A stretch of DNA of 64,000 bases from assembly GCA_905221605.1 (NCBI GenBank), contig CAJNDS010002375.1, positions 33,501 through 97,500 on the forward strand, read 5' to 3'. This document shows, one piece after another, positions 32,788 to 43,511 of the stretch. This DNA comes from Symbiodinium natans (lineage: Eukaryota > Sar > Dinophyceae > Suessiales > Symbiodiniaceae). The position numbers and the translations under genes were made by a program. The stretch's first letter is position 1. Each line of letters begins with the position of its first letter. Below the pieces are notes generated by a model that had not been told where the DNA came from, ran no database searches, and was given only the letters and a program-made list of their open reading frames with translations.

Positions 32788-32853
32788 GTTGAAGGTTCAT
32801 GGGGAGCATAAAGCTGTAGTGACATATAAACAACACTACTTCTAACCTTCAAG
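32788..32853. repeat. Fold-back element, family A (short)
   Basis: Left GAAGGTTCATGGGGAG, right CTTCTAACCTTCAAG. Probably an internally deleted copy. Confidence 0.5.
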
Positions 32854-32881
32854 AGCTGTTGAAAGTGTAGCTTCCTCGAAG

Positions 32882-33053
32882 CCACGGCTGGGTGGCTTTC
32901 GGGCCTTGCTACCCTGCCCGGAGCCTCTTTGGGGTGGATGTCTTGCGCGTGGACGTGCAGGCGGCTGCCGCGGAGGAACTTCAGGCTCTCCAATTGCAGG
33001 CCGATAGGAACCTGGCCATTCTGCGGCGCCCTATGGCCCCCTTGTTGTTGTAG
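32882..33053 (+). CDS. Terminal exon, product unknown
   Basis: After CTTCCTCGAAG the frame reads GWVAFGPCYPARSLFGVDVL, VQAAAAEELQALQLQADRN and ILRRPM, then TAG. The second half looks helical. A fold-back element ends 29 bp upstream. Confidence 0.45.
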
Positions 33054-33643
33054 ACCTGTCTGCTCTAAACTCTATAGGGGGCTATTTCTACCCATGTACT
33101 ACTTTAAAGTTAATGTGTCCTTTTCCAGAGTCTCCCGAATAACGCCCAACTTAGTTGGGGGAGAGGTGCGCAGCTGAAACTGAAACAAGCTGTCAAAGTT
33201 GGTGCAGGCTGAGTATCCCAACCGCGTCAGAGTTGCAATGATGCAGGCATGTGGGGGTTCACGAAAAAATAGGGGACCCCAAATAGACCCCAAACAGTAG
33301 GACTCCCTTATTATAATGCGGACCCCCAAAAAAAGGCACACCTTATTTCGGAAGCCCCCATGTCAAATCAAATCAAAACTCCGGACCACTACAGTACCAG
33401 TACAGATGATGTGCAGCGCAAGGCCTGGCGGACCTGGTAGCCGTAGAAGGACACCTGTTTTCCAGGGGGTGGGCATGTTTATGGACACTGGTTCGGCAAC
33501 GATGGAAAGGGTCTAGCCGCAATGGAGGGCCCCTGTATCTCCTAATTGTTTAGTCAGAGTTGAAGTCCACAGAGTCCGTCAAAGACTAATCGGCGGAGCT
33601 GAAAGTGCAGATGCCGAGCGCTGTTTTCCGGGTATGCGCAGTT

Positions 33644-34945
33644 CTATGGCTTGCGGTGCTTAAAGCAGCCTTTCGAATTCAAGTCCTCAACAAGTCTGTC
33701 GTTCATTTCACGCAGGCGTGCCAGCTCCCGACGCTTCTCCTCCACCTGGGCACGGAAGAGGTCGCGCCGCCGGCCTGCCGCTGAGCGCTCCTCGCGGAGC
33801 ACGGCCTGTTCACTCTGAAGCTCACCGCAAAGCACGGAGACCAAAGAAGTGGCCTGATCCAAGTCCTGGCCGTTCACTGTGGCCTCGGCATCCGCCATCT
33901 CGGTGGTGAGCCTGGAAAGCTCGAGCTGCTCGGTCTCCAGCTTCTCCTCTTCCTCCTTCTGCTGGGCTGTGGCCTGCGCACAGCTGCCCTCCAACGCCTC
34001 CATCGCGGCGCGCAGCTCCTCGACGCCGTCCAGGTGGCCCAGGAGCGTTGCGTAGGGGACAACATCGGCCGCCGCCAGCACGGCCTCTGCCACCTCCGGC
34101 TCCTCATCGCAGAGTGGCGGGATGCCGACTGCGGCAGCTCGGGAAGCCACCTCCGCCAGCTGGGACTCGAGGAGCACTCTGTCAGCCTCCTCGCGCTCCA
34201 GCTCCTTTCCACTTTCCTTGCCACCTGCAAAGGCCATGACGACATCAGTGGACTGGCGCCATGTCTTCACACGCTCCTGCTGCAGCTCGGTCTGCAAAAG
34301 TGCCTGTTGCTCTGTCTGCCTGCGGAGCTTCTCCACCAGCTCCGCCTGGTCCACCCCCACTTCCCAGACCGCAGCGCGCAGCTCGGCGGCGCGGGCCGAC
34401 AAGTGCCGCAGGTTTTGAGCAAGGCCGCACTGCAGCTGCTCCTCCTCTGCCCGGTGCCGAAGCAGCCGTTGTCGCAGCGTCTGGTTTTCGCTACTCGCTT
34501 CCTGGATCTTCTCAGCTAAGGCCTCCCTGGCGACCGAGAGTCGCTGTAGGAAGGCTCCGGACTCCGCGTGCTGCCAGTGGCTGCGGTCTTGGAGGTGCTG
34601 TAGCTCACGCCGGAGCCGGCACTGCAGCTCCCAGCGAGCCTCAGCCTCCACATGCACCTCCTCCCAAAGAGCTCCACATTGGTCTAGAAGTGCCCGTGCG
34701 GTGGGGTCTTCCGTCTCCTCCGCGCCCAGAGCCAAGTCACCAAGAAGCGCCAGGAGCTTCTCGTCGGAGTCGTCGCCCTCGAAGCTGCTCAGGTCCTCGG
34801 TGCCCACAATGAAGGATCCATCCGTGGACTCGCAGCTATGCCTCGTCTTCAGGGCAAGCACCTCGTTGCCCCACATGGGCGTGGGCACCATATCGCGAAC
34901 CCGGATGGTCGTGGGTGTTGGCGTCCCATCATGGCTGGATGACAT
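33644..34945 (-). CDS. Coiled-coil protein, intronless
   Basis: A 433-codon uninterrupted frame with ATG at 34943-34945 and a TAG stop at 33644. The first 75 residues are Ser/Thr/Asp-rich and probably disordered. From about residue 80 to the end it is dominated by Glu/Gln/Leu/Arg heptad-like sequence (for example RRELQHLQDR, LAEKIQEASSENQTLRQRL, EEKLETEQLELSRL, EEKRRELARLREMNDRL), with a break near residues 280-310. No enzymatic motif, signal peptide or membrane helix is seen. Length and composition fit a cytoskeletal, basal-body or scaffold component, but this is inference from coiled-coil content only. Strong GC bias at third positions and the absence of stops on one strand make it a convincing gene. 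It has no visible intron, unlike most coding islands here. Confidence 0.8.
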   Translation of the reverse strand: MSSSHDGTPTPTTIRVRDMVPTPMWGNEVLALKTRHSCESTDGSFIVGTEDLSSFEGDDSDEKLLALLGDLALGAEETEDPTARALLDQCGALWEEVHVEAEARWELQCRLRRELQHLQDRSHWQHAESGAFLQRLSVAREALAEKIQEASSENQTLRQRLLRHRAEEEQLQCGLAQNLRHLSARAAELRAAVWEVGVDQAELVEKLRRQTEQQALLQTELQQERVKTWRQSTDVVMAFAGGKESGKELEREEADRVLLESQLAEVASRAAAVGIPPLCDEEPEVAEAVLAAADVVPYATLLGHLDGVEELRAAMEALEGSCAQATAQQKEEEEKLETEQLELSRLTTEMADAEATVNGQDLDQATSLVSVLCGELQSEQAVLREERSAAGRRRDLFRAQVEEKRRELARLREMNDRLVEDLNSKGCFKHRKP

Positions 34946-35483
34946 GGCTAGGCTATGCTCGGCCAGAAGGCCTTGCTACAAAGGATGTGGCACAGATCGG
35001 ATGTCTTGTGCCCTAAAAACTAAATCCCCTCGTGTTGAGGGGGATTGCCGGTCTGCTAAGCGGCTGGCCACTCCATGAAGCCACTGAGCACTCGCGGCAT
35101 CAGTATGTCACATGCTTCTCCATGCTGCATGGTCCATGATCCACGAAGCAGCTGTGTGTCCCTCTTCGCAGCAGGCCATGCGAATACATGTCGCGTGCGC
35201 GCGACAGTCATTCGTGCATGTGACTGCATCTGCCTGAACCCATGCAAGCCACAAACCATCTGCATCAGCATAAGCATATCGAGGCCAGGGTTGAAAACGT
35301 TTGCAGACAGCACAGTGAAGCAACACTCGCATGTCCAGGGGATGTGAATGCTCCGTGAAACCCTCGCAAGTGAGGATCCCAAGGCCTTCCGCACAGCAAT
35401 GCCGAAGTGCCCGCCCAGATTGCCCCGCAGGGACAAGCGCACATAGCCTCGACGCAGGTCGAAAAGTAAAGTGCTACTATAAC

Positions 35484-35566
35484 CTAGTTCATAGTTGGGA
35501 TAATATGAAGAATTAAATGTTTTCACAAAGGAACCCCTTAAAGATGCAAGATGGTACCCAACTATG
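35484..35566. repeat. Fold-back element, unassigned
   Basis: Left GTTCATAGTTGGGATAATAT, right GATGGTACCCAACTATGAC. Weakly paired centre. Confidence 0.5.
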
Positions 35567-35700
35567 ACAAAGTAGCAAGTTTAACTCACGGCCATCTCTG
35601 TATGGATCCGAGCTCCTCCTTCTATTCCGTCTGAATATGTCCGACTTTGTGCAAGACTGGAAGCCCTTTTTTGGGGTCTCGATTCTTCAATATAAACACA

Positions 35701-35806
35701 CATACATATACAGATATATATATATATATACGTATGTGTATATACATATATGTACAGATTAAAAATCGGCGAAGATTGAGATGTTCAGCCAAGAAGGGCC
35801 AACAAT

Positions 35807-35838
<32 letters not shown>
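35701..35838 (+). repeat. TA-rich tract followed by a 30-base C run
   Basis: ATATATATATATACGTATG at about 35720 and C x 30 at 35809-35838, with a 55-bp spacer. Resembles the TA/poly(C) ends at 15.7 kb but lacks the GTTATCCACGC part. Confidence 0.85.
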
Positions 35839-35840
<2 letters not shown>

Positions 35841-36317
35841 ACCCGACATGAACACACAGCAGTGCCAGAATTTACCTTCCCGAAGTCCAGATGGGCGGGA
35901 GGCGGATGGGCTTTTCGATCTTGATGGATGCCTCTCTGCCAGGGCACTGCACTCAGGGCACTCTTTTTGCCCCTGAAGCCCTAAACCCAGCCTAAACCCC
36001 TAAACCGACTCTGTAGCGACTGCCATGTTGCTTCCTGATTAGTGCGGTCGCCCGAAACTGTGAACAAAACTCGGGCGATGCGAGATTTTGGCGTGGAAAG
36101 CCTCTGGCTTGAGCTGTCAAACCTTGCCAGACCCCCCCCCCCCCCCCCCCCCACCCCCAAATTTCCCCCCTCTCCCCACACACAAATTCAAGAGTGGGGA
36201 CACTATAATCTCCGTGCGCAGGGCTGTGTTGCGGGCGAACTTCATGGTTCGCCTGAGGAGCTGTGCTCTGGTTATTGCATCCAGGAACTTCAGGACCATC
36301 ATGAAGCTTGACCCTGT

Positions 36318-36384
36318 TTACCTACAGATTCGTAAGAACTACCCCTTGATTAGTAGGTATAGCCCATGAAACTGTAGGTAAATG
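36318..36384. repeat. Fold-back element, unassigned
   Basis: Left GTTTACCTACAGATTCGTAA, right CATGAAACTGTAGGTAAAT. The centre GAACTACCCC / GGTATAGCCC pairs partly. Confidence 0.5.
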
Positions 36385-36498
36385 GAGTCCCAGTTTAGGG
36401 CTTATAGCTTAGTCCCCCCGCGCTGCCCGCGTTCTCACACGCGACTCCGAAAAATGTCCTCTCCCCTGCATCTAGGACATTCCCACTCTCTGCTCTAT

Positions 36499-36840
36499 GA
36501 AGTTTAGGGTTTAGGGTTTTTTTGCCCTAGGGTTTAGGGTTTCAGGGTTTAGGGTGTAGGGTTCAGGATAGTCAGGGTTTAGGGCTCAGGGTCTACTCAG
36601 CTTGCGATGACCCCGGGCCCGCTCCTCGAGCGCCGTGGCGTCGTCGAGCGTGCACGACCCCAGCTCCACCCAGGGAGCTCCCGGCTTCACGCACACCTTT
36701 TTCTGAAAGGGTTCAGGGTTTAATTAGGGTTTAATTAGGGTCTAATTAGGGTTTAATTAGGGTTTAAATAGGGTTTAATTAGGGTTTAATTATAAGGTTT
36801 AAATATAAGGTTTCAGGTTGAGTCGCTCACTCTCGCACAA
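36499..36840 (+). repeat. Telomere-like and TTTAATTAGGG variant arrays around an exon
   Basis: TTTAGGG units at 36499-36590. After the exon at 36597-36702 come GGGTTTAATTA units (36719-36800), a ten- to eleven-base variant seen nowhere else in the window. Confidence 0.88.
36597..36702 (-). CDS. Internal exon, product unknown
   Basis: The acceptor CCCTTTCAG and the donor CTGA^GTAGAC frame 106 nt that read KKVCVKPGAPWVELGSC and ALEERARGHRKLS with strong GC bias. Both flanks are telomere-like (TTTAGGG and TTTAATTAGGG) arrays. Confidence 0.5.
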
Positions 36841-37363
36841 GGCAGGCAAGGTTCTTGATTTAGGGTTTGGGGTTTGCACTCTCACAACTAGCGCTTAAGG
36901 CATAGGGCCTGGGGTTTATCTGGAGCTTCACTTTTGCTGGCGCCACTCTCCAATTCTCAACACCTCAAGCCTATGCGGCCAGCCACGACTCAAGGCTAGA
37001 ATCTTTAAGCGCAGGTTCACAGGTCAGTCCGAAATCTCAGAGCGGCCAAACCAAGAACCGGAATTTTGCGCACGGCCGCAGTGCGGGAAAAGGGGGGTGC
37101 ATGGTGGCACAGCTGTGAACAGTTGTGCCTTGAGCTGCACCTGCCGTGGGTTCTCCTGCAGGGCTTAGGGCTTCAGGGAAGGTTAGCTTCGAGCTTGAAC
37201 TCGAAGCCACAACGAAGTTTTATGATGACTGAAGCAATCCCTTGTCACCAAGCTAGCCGCACAAGACCAGCCCCCACATGCTTCAACGCCATCACGCAGT
37301 CATAGCTCCAGAATGGGCCCCCACCATCACCCACCAAACGCCCGAAGCACCCCGCTGGCTGCA

Positions 37364-38514
37364 CTAGGCTTCACCTCGGGCACACATAGCGTGCATGCCG
37401 ACGTACTTCGATGGTTCCCGCTTCGCAAAAAGTCTTGAAGACGTCTTCGGGAGTTGACGTCTTGCACTCACAGCTCGAACCAGACGTGACTGCTGAGAGA
37501 AGTGGGACGAGATTCTATCCATGGTGGTGGTCGCATCAAGAGCATCCAAGATGTTCCTCTCCCGCAACAGCCCTCGGAAATACAAAAGCACAGCAGAAGA
37601 CGCCCGCAAGAGGCTTTGGGGCACCAAGAAAGAAGACGCGAGGGCCAAGAAACCAAGACGCCAAGAGCTGAGTTCTGTGTGTTGTGCATTCTGTGTGCAG
37701 TGTGCTGTGCTGTGTCCTGTTGTGTGGTGCGGTCAGTGCAGTGCTGTGTATTTTGTGGTGTGTCTGTGTGCAACGTGTGAGGTCACAGCTGGCGATCTAC
37801 CTACTCCGAACTCGATGAATACTTTCAGCCCGGAAATGCCCAACACCAATTCACCCATTCATCCTTGTCAGGAGAAGCTGGCACTACCGGAAACTGTCTC
37901 GCTTGCCCAAACAACGGCCCCATCCCACTATGCAAGCTCCTCGCGGCCCCAGAGCGACAGCACGCACTTCGTCACCCAGTACCTGGGCGTGGTTTGGAGA
38001 AAGTTGGAGTCCAACTTCCCACGGCAGAAACGATCCCTCCATGCCCGTGTACCGACCTTAACTTGAGATCTGCGCGGCGTCCCTCGCATTCTCTCGCCTC
38101 TGCCCTGAAGTTTGCCCTGAAGCCTTGGCAACCGCAACTTCTTCCACAGCTGTGCGGTAAAGACGCTGCTGCTCCTCAATCTTGCCGATCACCTCCTGGC
38201 CATGCTGCAGTCTAAGTGTCCCAAAACAAGTGACGGAGCAAGAAAAGCAATGTGGGCTTGGTGGGGGTTTGGAGTTGCTTCTGCACCAAGTGAGAAGTCT
38301 TACATGCAACGGGGCTTAAATGTCAGATGTTTTCAACAAATCCCCCCCCCACCCCCCTCGCGAAGTAGTGCACACTCCAGCCGAGAGTCGAAGTCGATGT
38401 CCACAGAGGTCGCGCCCATGTAGGTGCCTGTGCATACGACATGCCGCGCAAGAAATACGACCTGCTCCGGCCGGCACCACAACACCTCCAAAGTTTCAAC
38501 CGGTGGCGTTGCAG
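37364..38514 (-). CDS. Unknown multi-exon gene
   Basis: Three coding-like exons. The first (38350-38514) follows an acceptor GGTTCTCAG and reads ETLEVLWCRPEQVVFLARHV and GATSVDIDFDSRLEC. The second (about 38064-38204) follows AGACTGCAG and reads GQEVIGKIEEQQRLYRTAVE, then an Arg/Gln-rich end. The third (about 37472-37600) reads LLRERNILDALDATTTMDRI and ends at a clear donor (CGAGCT^GTGAGTGC); a further block to 37364 contains EPSKYVGMHAMCARGE. The product is unknown. GC-rich third positions and good splice borders support coding status. Confidence 0.5.
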
Positions 38515-39183
38515 CTGAGAACCCTGAGCCCTTTGCGACGAGGCGCAGAAGCCCGGCGACACAGCGCCGCGCTTGGATACCAGGAGGTTCGAGGCGGGGA
38601 GGTTTTGCCGGCAGTGGGGCGGCTTGCCCCAAAGCCTGGAGCCATTGTTTGGGGCTTCGACTCTCACACAGTCTGAATGCGGCAGGTACGGAAGCCTTGA
38701 GGGTACTGCGTGCATCGTGCTACTGCCAGCCCATTAGTCCGTGGGATGTGTCGGACTTGTGTTTAGGGGCTTCCTCCGAAACCCTCGAGATCAGGCTTGC
38801 TTATGTCTGGCCTGGACCGAAAACAAAGAAACACGAGGCTGACGAAGGCATTTCCATGTTTGGCACACACAGCAGCACAGGCGCACCTTACGGAGCCAAC
38901 ACCCCAAAGAGACAGAGAGAGCGAGAGAGAGGGAAAAAAGAAAATTGAGTTAAGCCTATAAATCGTCTGGGGCCAACTGTGATTCTATGCCAGCCTGGCA
39001 GGACAATTGAAAGGCAAAGGAGCGATGAGGGACAAAGGGTTCTCGGTATGAGATGGGCTGATCAGCCACCATGCTGCGTCTTTCTCTTTCCCTCAGGCGG
39101 ATGTAGGCTTCGGATTTCAGGTTTTAGGGTTTAGGCCCCCCACTTTTAAACATTTTTCCGGGCCGAGGCGAATGTTAGAATTA

Positions 39184-39189
39184 GGGGGG

Positions 39190-39226
<37 letters not shown>
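39184..39226 (+). repeat. Poly(G) run
   Basis: About 40 G with one C, running into TTTAGAGGGTTTAGGG. Confidence 0.92.
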
Positions 39227-39228
<2 letters not shown>

Positions 39229-39623
39229 TAGAGGGTTTAGGGTTTTGGGGTTTAGGGTTTGCTGGCAGGGCAATCTCAAGAGGGCTGAGAAGACAGGAAT
39301 CTCGGAAAAGGAAATTCAAGTGCTGGCGTGCCACTTGACGTGCCGGATAAGCTTCTCCACCTCTCATTATGAAGAAGCAAGCTAGATTGGACATGAGGAT
39401 GTCTGGGCGAGTTGGTTGTGAATGCAAGACGCCATTGGATTGGGCAACTCGGGTGCAGCAGTTTCGGGATCTTTGCTGTTGGAAGCGCTCAACATCAAAA
39501 CTGTCGCAGACTTGCATGGGCCCGGGAAGAGTGATTCTTTTTGATTTACGGGCATGAAGGCTCCGGCCCAAATGCCAAGTGTTAAACTGCATCATAACTG
39601 AAGCCAGCCTGGCCCTACCCCGC

Positions 39624-39710
39624 TTAGTGACAAGCCCTGCGCTCAAGCGCCTGCCAGACTTGCTTGCTGGGCCGATCCATGTTGTAGCCCTCGAACCACG
39701 GGTGCTTCCT
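39624..39710 (-). CDS. Terminal exon, product unknown
   Basis: After the acceptor ACTCGCCTAG the frame reads KHPWFEGYNMDRPSKQVWQA and LERRACH, then TAA. HPWF recalls the end of kinase domains, but the exon alone is not enough to say so. Confidence 0.4.
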   Translation of the reverse strand, partial: RKHPWFEGYNMDRPSKQVWQALERRACH

Positions 39711-40467
39711 AGGCGAGTCGGAATGAAGTGCTACTTTACTTGCCCTATCTTGCCCTACACCTGTTGTTGGCAACTGGTGGGGCTAGGGAAAAAAGGACAT
39801 GAGAAGCGAAGAAAGGACTCTTGGGTGAGCAAGCAAGGCTTCGAGCTTCGGCTCGGATGTCGAGTCGATGATGGAAGGTCGGATGGTTATGACGCAAATG
39901 GGTTCGGATGTAAGTACCAGTACACAGCTCCCTGTTTGCTGAAGCCCGATGTACGCCCTGAAATGAAGGAATCCCGAAATTCAAATCCGAAGAAGGAAGC
40001 CAAGTTCCCTCAACAGTTGAAACCTGACAACAGCGTTTCTGAGCTCCCCTTGGGTGCGTGGTGGTGGGGTCGAAGCCCCCAAACCCAATGCCGAGCCACA
40101 GACACTCAGACACGGACGGTCGGTGCACGGGTTCGCGCTCGAGCCTTTGCGCATGCGCAGGGGGATTTCCGCTTCGTTTGAGGATTTTGAGAGGGGTCAA
40201 GGGCTCCTGTGGGCAGGGTAACAAAGGAAGACACCAAGCCCTGTTGAAGGTTTCGGGCTTCGGGCCAGTGATATGTGAAGGAAGATGCGAGGCAAATTCG
40301 GTGATTGGAAGGAACCGCGAGACAAACAACACTTTCTATCCTGCTGTCTGGGGCTTGCACATGCCTTTACATGCTACAAACCTTTGTCTTCGTCTTTGCC
40401 TGCCTTTGTTTACGCGGCCGGGGGTGAGATGGAGGGGGGAGCGGGCTGCTCTGTGTGATGACATGGG

Positions 40468-40536
40468 GGCTTACGAAAATCAGGGGCCCCTAATCTTAAT
40501 CCAAGTAGTAAGATCCCCTAATATCGGAAACTCCCA
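40468..40536. repeat. Fold-back element, family D, second copy
   Basis: Left TTACGAAAATCAGGGGCCCC, right GATCCCCTAATATCGGAAAC. Shares its ends with the copy at 29264-29362. Confidence 0.6.
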
Positions 40537-40805
40537 TATGATAGCTTGGCTTTTTTGGAGAACTGGGAGCATAAGGCTCCGGCATCCAACGGAGGAGGTC
40601 CAAGGCGTTGTCTGAGAGACCTGGCAGAGCGCGAGACGTTTTCACATGGAAACCTTTGCTCCCGATTTCTTCGCAGCCCTACTGTGCCCTCAATCCCCCA
40701 TTTTTTCCATCTGGGCTCTTCGAACCCTCAACCCTCACCCTGTTTAGGGTTTAGGGTTTAGGGTTTAGGGGTGTTTACTAAACCTGAAATCAGGGGACCT
40801 CCCGT

Positions 40806-40888
40806 GGAGGTGCCAAGTTCGCTGAACTCCGGCGCGCCCAAGCAAATACGCTGGACCAGGGCCTTGCCAGTACCTCTGTGGGCACTGG
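40806..40888 (+). CDS. Exon, product unknown
   Basis: The frame reads AKFAELRRAQANTLDQGLAS and TSVGTG. It ends at a G run leading into GTTTAGGG units (40894-40936), another case where the array follows the exon at once. Confidence 0.35.
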
Positions 40889-40893
40889 GGGGG

Positions 40894-40936
40894 TTTAGGG
40901 TTTAGGGTTTAGGGTTTAGGGTTTAGGGTTTAGGGC
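40894..40936 (+). repeat. Internal telomere-like array
   Basis: Six TTTAGGG units right after the exon at 40806-40888. A shorter one lies at 40743-40772. Confidence 0.9.
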
Positions 40937-41014
40937 ACCAAGTATCCTATTGGGGGTATCATTGGGTTGTAAGTACAGTGCTAATGGGGTTACTAAGTAC
41001 CATGAACCTCCATG
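40936..41014. repeat. Fold-back element, family A (diverged)
   Basis: Left CACCAAGTATCC, right TACTAAGTACCATGAACCTC. The left arm is poorly kept. It directly follows a GTTTAGGG array. Confidence 0.5.
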
Positions 41015-42063
41015 GAGGATTTGTGGCCGGAGGGCTTAACTTTGCACCCTCAGCTCTGGGAATCTCATGTCTTCAAGTTTGTTGAGCCGGAGCTTCAAAA
41101 TATGATGTGTTTCCATATGAGCGTCGGATTTTATTTGCTGGCGGGCGCAATGAGCCTATTTTAATGTTCGGTCCCTGATCTCGTTTGCCTTAAAACACCT
41201 CTTCCGGGCCAATGTCGTCTTAAGGGGTGATCTCGTTCAGTATTAAATAGTACTTGGAGTGTAGTGAGTGGTATAGTTGCCCTTAATCTTCGCCCGGTAA
41301 CCCATGGTGCTTCTCTGAACAACTCTGTCATTTCCACCCGTTTACGGTTAGGGTTTAGGGAGCAGGGCTCAAGTTGTTGCGAAGACGTGCCCCAGTCCTC
41401 TTGTTGCCTCCGTGGAAAGCAACTGAACAGGAGACACTTCACTCCAAAACTGGCCCTAAACCTTCCATCCTTGTCTCAATAACTCCTAAACCCTAATCCT
41501 TGTGACTGTGCCTCTCATGGCCCTCTGGCTTCCCTAGCTGCCTTCGTGCAATTTTTTGATCACGTTTGGATCACGTTTAGATCTCGTTTGGGATCGGCAG
41601 CAATCTCCAGGCCCGCCAGACCCCACATCCCCTCAATCCCCAACCTGGGCCGAAGCGGTTGAGCCTCAAAGGCTTCTGAGTCTAAGCGGTTCAAAGCACA
41701 GCCGCCGTTCCCAGCGAGCAGCTTTTGCCAGCAATAGCCTACGCGAAACCAACTCTTCATCGTTTAGCGAGCGCCTTCACACAACTATATACATGGTGTC
41801 TATGTATATATAACTAAACAAAGGCTTAGTTATACATATATATATGTATATAAAATAGGTACAGATAAGGATTATGTATGCAGTAAATGCAAGTAAACAA
41901 GTACAAGTATAAATCCTTCATTCTACAACATGATCTCGTTTGATGTTCGGCCCCGATCTCGTTACCGAGAGAGAGCGACACCCCAAACAAAAAATAGGGC
42001 ACATCCAAAGTAACTCTGCTCGTGCGTAAATAACAGCGGTTGCTCATATGCGTGTACTCACAC

Positions 42064-42068
42064 ACATG

Positions 42069-42109
<41 letters not shown>

Positions 42110-42160
42110 GTGTATGTGTATATGTATATGTATATGAATATGTATGTGTACATGTATATG
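42064..42160 (+). repeat. GTATAT microsatellite
   Basis: TGTATATGTATATG repeats with GTGTATGTG variants, just downstream of the kinase-like exon. Confidence 0.95.
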
Positions 42161-42199
42161 TGTTTATGCGTGTACGCTCGTCAAACAGTGCGCTCACAC

Positions 42200-42367
42200 G
42201 ATGCCCCATGCGCCTCCAAATGGAGGATGCCCATGAAGCAGCTCGAAAATCACGCAGCCGGCCGCCCACACATCAGACTTTGCACCTGGGCCGCAATCGG
42301 CGGTGTCTTTGCCATGGGTCATCGCCAATCTTCCGAAGCCAATCACCTTCAAAGCTCCCGCCCATTT
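42200..42367 (-). CDS. Protein kinase C-lobe exon with altered DFG motif
   Basis: The acceptor is AACTGCAG and the donor is C^GTGTGAG. The exon encodes LKVIGFGRLAMTHGKD, then AKSDVWAAGCVIFELL and HGHPPFGG. The first part matches the region around DFG in kinases, with Gly in place of the magnesium-binding Asp (IGFG for IDFG). The second part matches subdomain IX, D-V-W-x-x-G-C. The stretch between them is too short and lacks an APE motif. It lies 1.1 kb downstream of other kinase-like exons on the same strand. It may be an exon of the same broken gene or a second kinase relic. Confidence 0.65.
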
Positions 42368-42884
42368 CTGCAGTTCATGTTTAAGCTTACAGATTTCAAG
42401 GTTGGAGCCTCTAGGCTCTAAGACTCTAAGAGAGGCTGTGCATGGCCTAGGAAAAAATGAAGGATCGTGGGGTGGCTTAGGGTTTACAAGGGGCCCTAAA
42501 CCCTAAACCACTAAATTGGGTGCAAACAGGCCAGTGGCTGAACTCGCCCTGCTTCACTACCTCGGGCGCGGCCGTAAGAAGATCGCACGGCCTCCGTGGA
42601 AGGGTCGAGGATGGGGGCTTTAGGGCTTGAGCCGAAGTGTGAGATGTTTGGGGTGTGTTCCCAGGCTCCATCAGCAACAGAAAGCCAAACCAAGCAAGGC
42701 GCAGCGGGCTTGATGACAGGACAGACCAAAATAGGGCACCCCTAAATAACTTAGAATCACCTGAATGGGACCCCAAAAAGGGGCACCCCACATGGGTTTA
42801 GGTAAACCCCCTTGGTAACAGCCCTCAACCTTAAACCCTAAACCATTGAGAGCCGCTCGGACCAGGAAACCCCCCATCGGCACC

Positions 42885-42955
42885 TGCCCTCCTCAACGAT
42901 GAAGTTCTTCTTGCGCGGCAATCTGGCCAAACACCAGAGATCGGCAAGCTTGCCT
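42885..42955 (-). CDS. Possible exon between the two kinase-like blocks
   Basis: Minus-strand frame reading KLADLWCLARLPRKKNFIV followed by EEGR and a GT. It loosely recalls the kinase activation start (KLADFGLAR), with the DFG position disturbed. The match is weak, and the position between the other kinase-like exons is the main reason for noting it. Confidence 0.25.
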
Positions 42956-43511
42956 CGGATGTAGGGTGATTTTTGGGTGCAGCCAGGGTTTAGGGTTTAG
43001 GGTTGAGGGTTTAGGGCAACCTAGAAGGAATAAGAGCGAGGCAGGTCAAAAGAAAAACGCCCTGGCCAGGTAGAATTCGTGGTGAACGACTACCTAAGTC
43101 TCGTAGTTGTTGAGTTCATCAGCCACAAAAAAGTGTACACTTTTAGTTTTGTAGAGATTCTAGTATCCCTAAAAAGTGTGTAGAGTGTACTCACTCCGCT
43201 ACTAATGTCTTTTTACATCAGTTTTACATCCAAAAGCCCTAAACCCTAGCCCCTTAATAACCCATAAGAAATAGGAGATTTACGATCATAGGGGATCCCC
43301 TTCTGATAAGGACCCCAATAAGGCACAGCCAATATCGTAAACATTAGTAAACCCCCAACAACAACGAAGCACAGCCTTGCATGAAGTCAAAGGGACAGCT
43401 TTCCGGGTCGTCAGCTTCCGCGAGGACGAACTGTTGAAGCCGGATGTCCCGGTGCCTTCAGAATTTTGGGATTCAGGGTTTGCCTTTTGGGTTAGCCCAA
43501 GAGAGTCGGAC

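Noticed and set aside
34946-35010. Possible spliced-leader relic upstream of the coiled-coil gene (GTAGCAAGGCCTTCTGGCC)
   Set aside because: Only scattered agreement with the leader, and gaps are needed. Not convincing.
39579-40332. Overlapping frames of about 200 codons on opposite strands
   Set aside because: Neither shows a domain or a consistent codon bias. Only the short terminal exon at 39624-39710 is kept.
43260-43345. Kinase-like VYDIGCALLGSL frame near the activation-segment exon
   Set aside because: It overlaps a GGGGT/ACCCC fold-back-like stretch and lacks the Ser-Asp-Val-Trp context. Probably chance.
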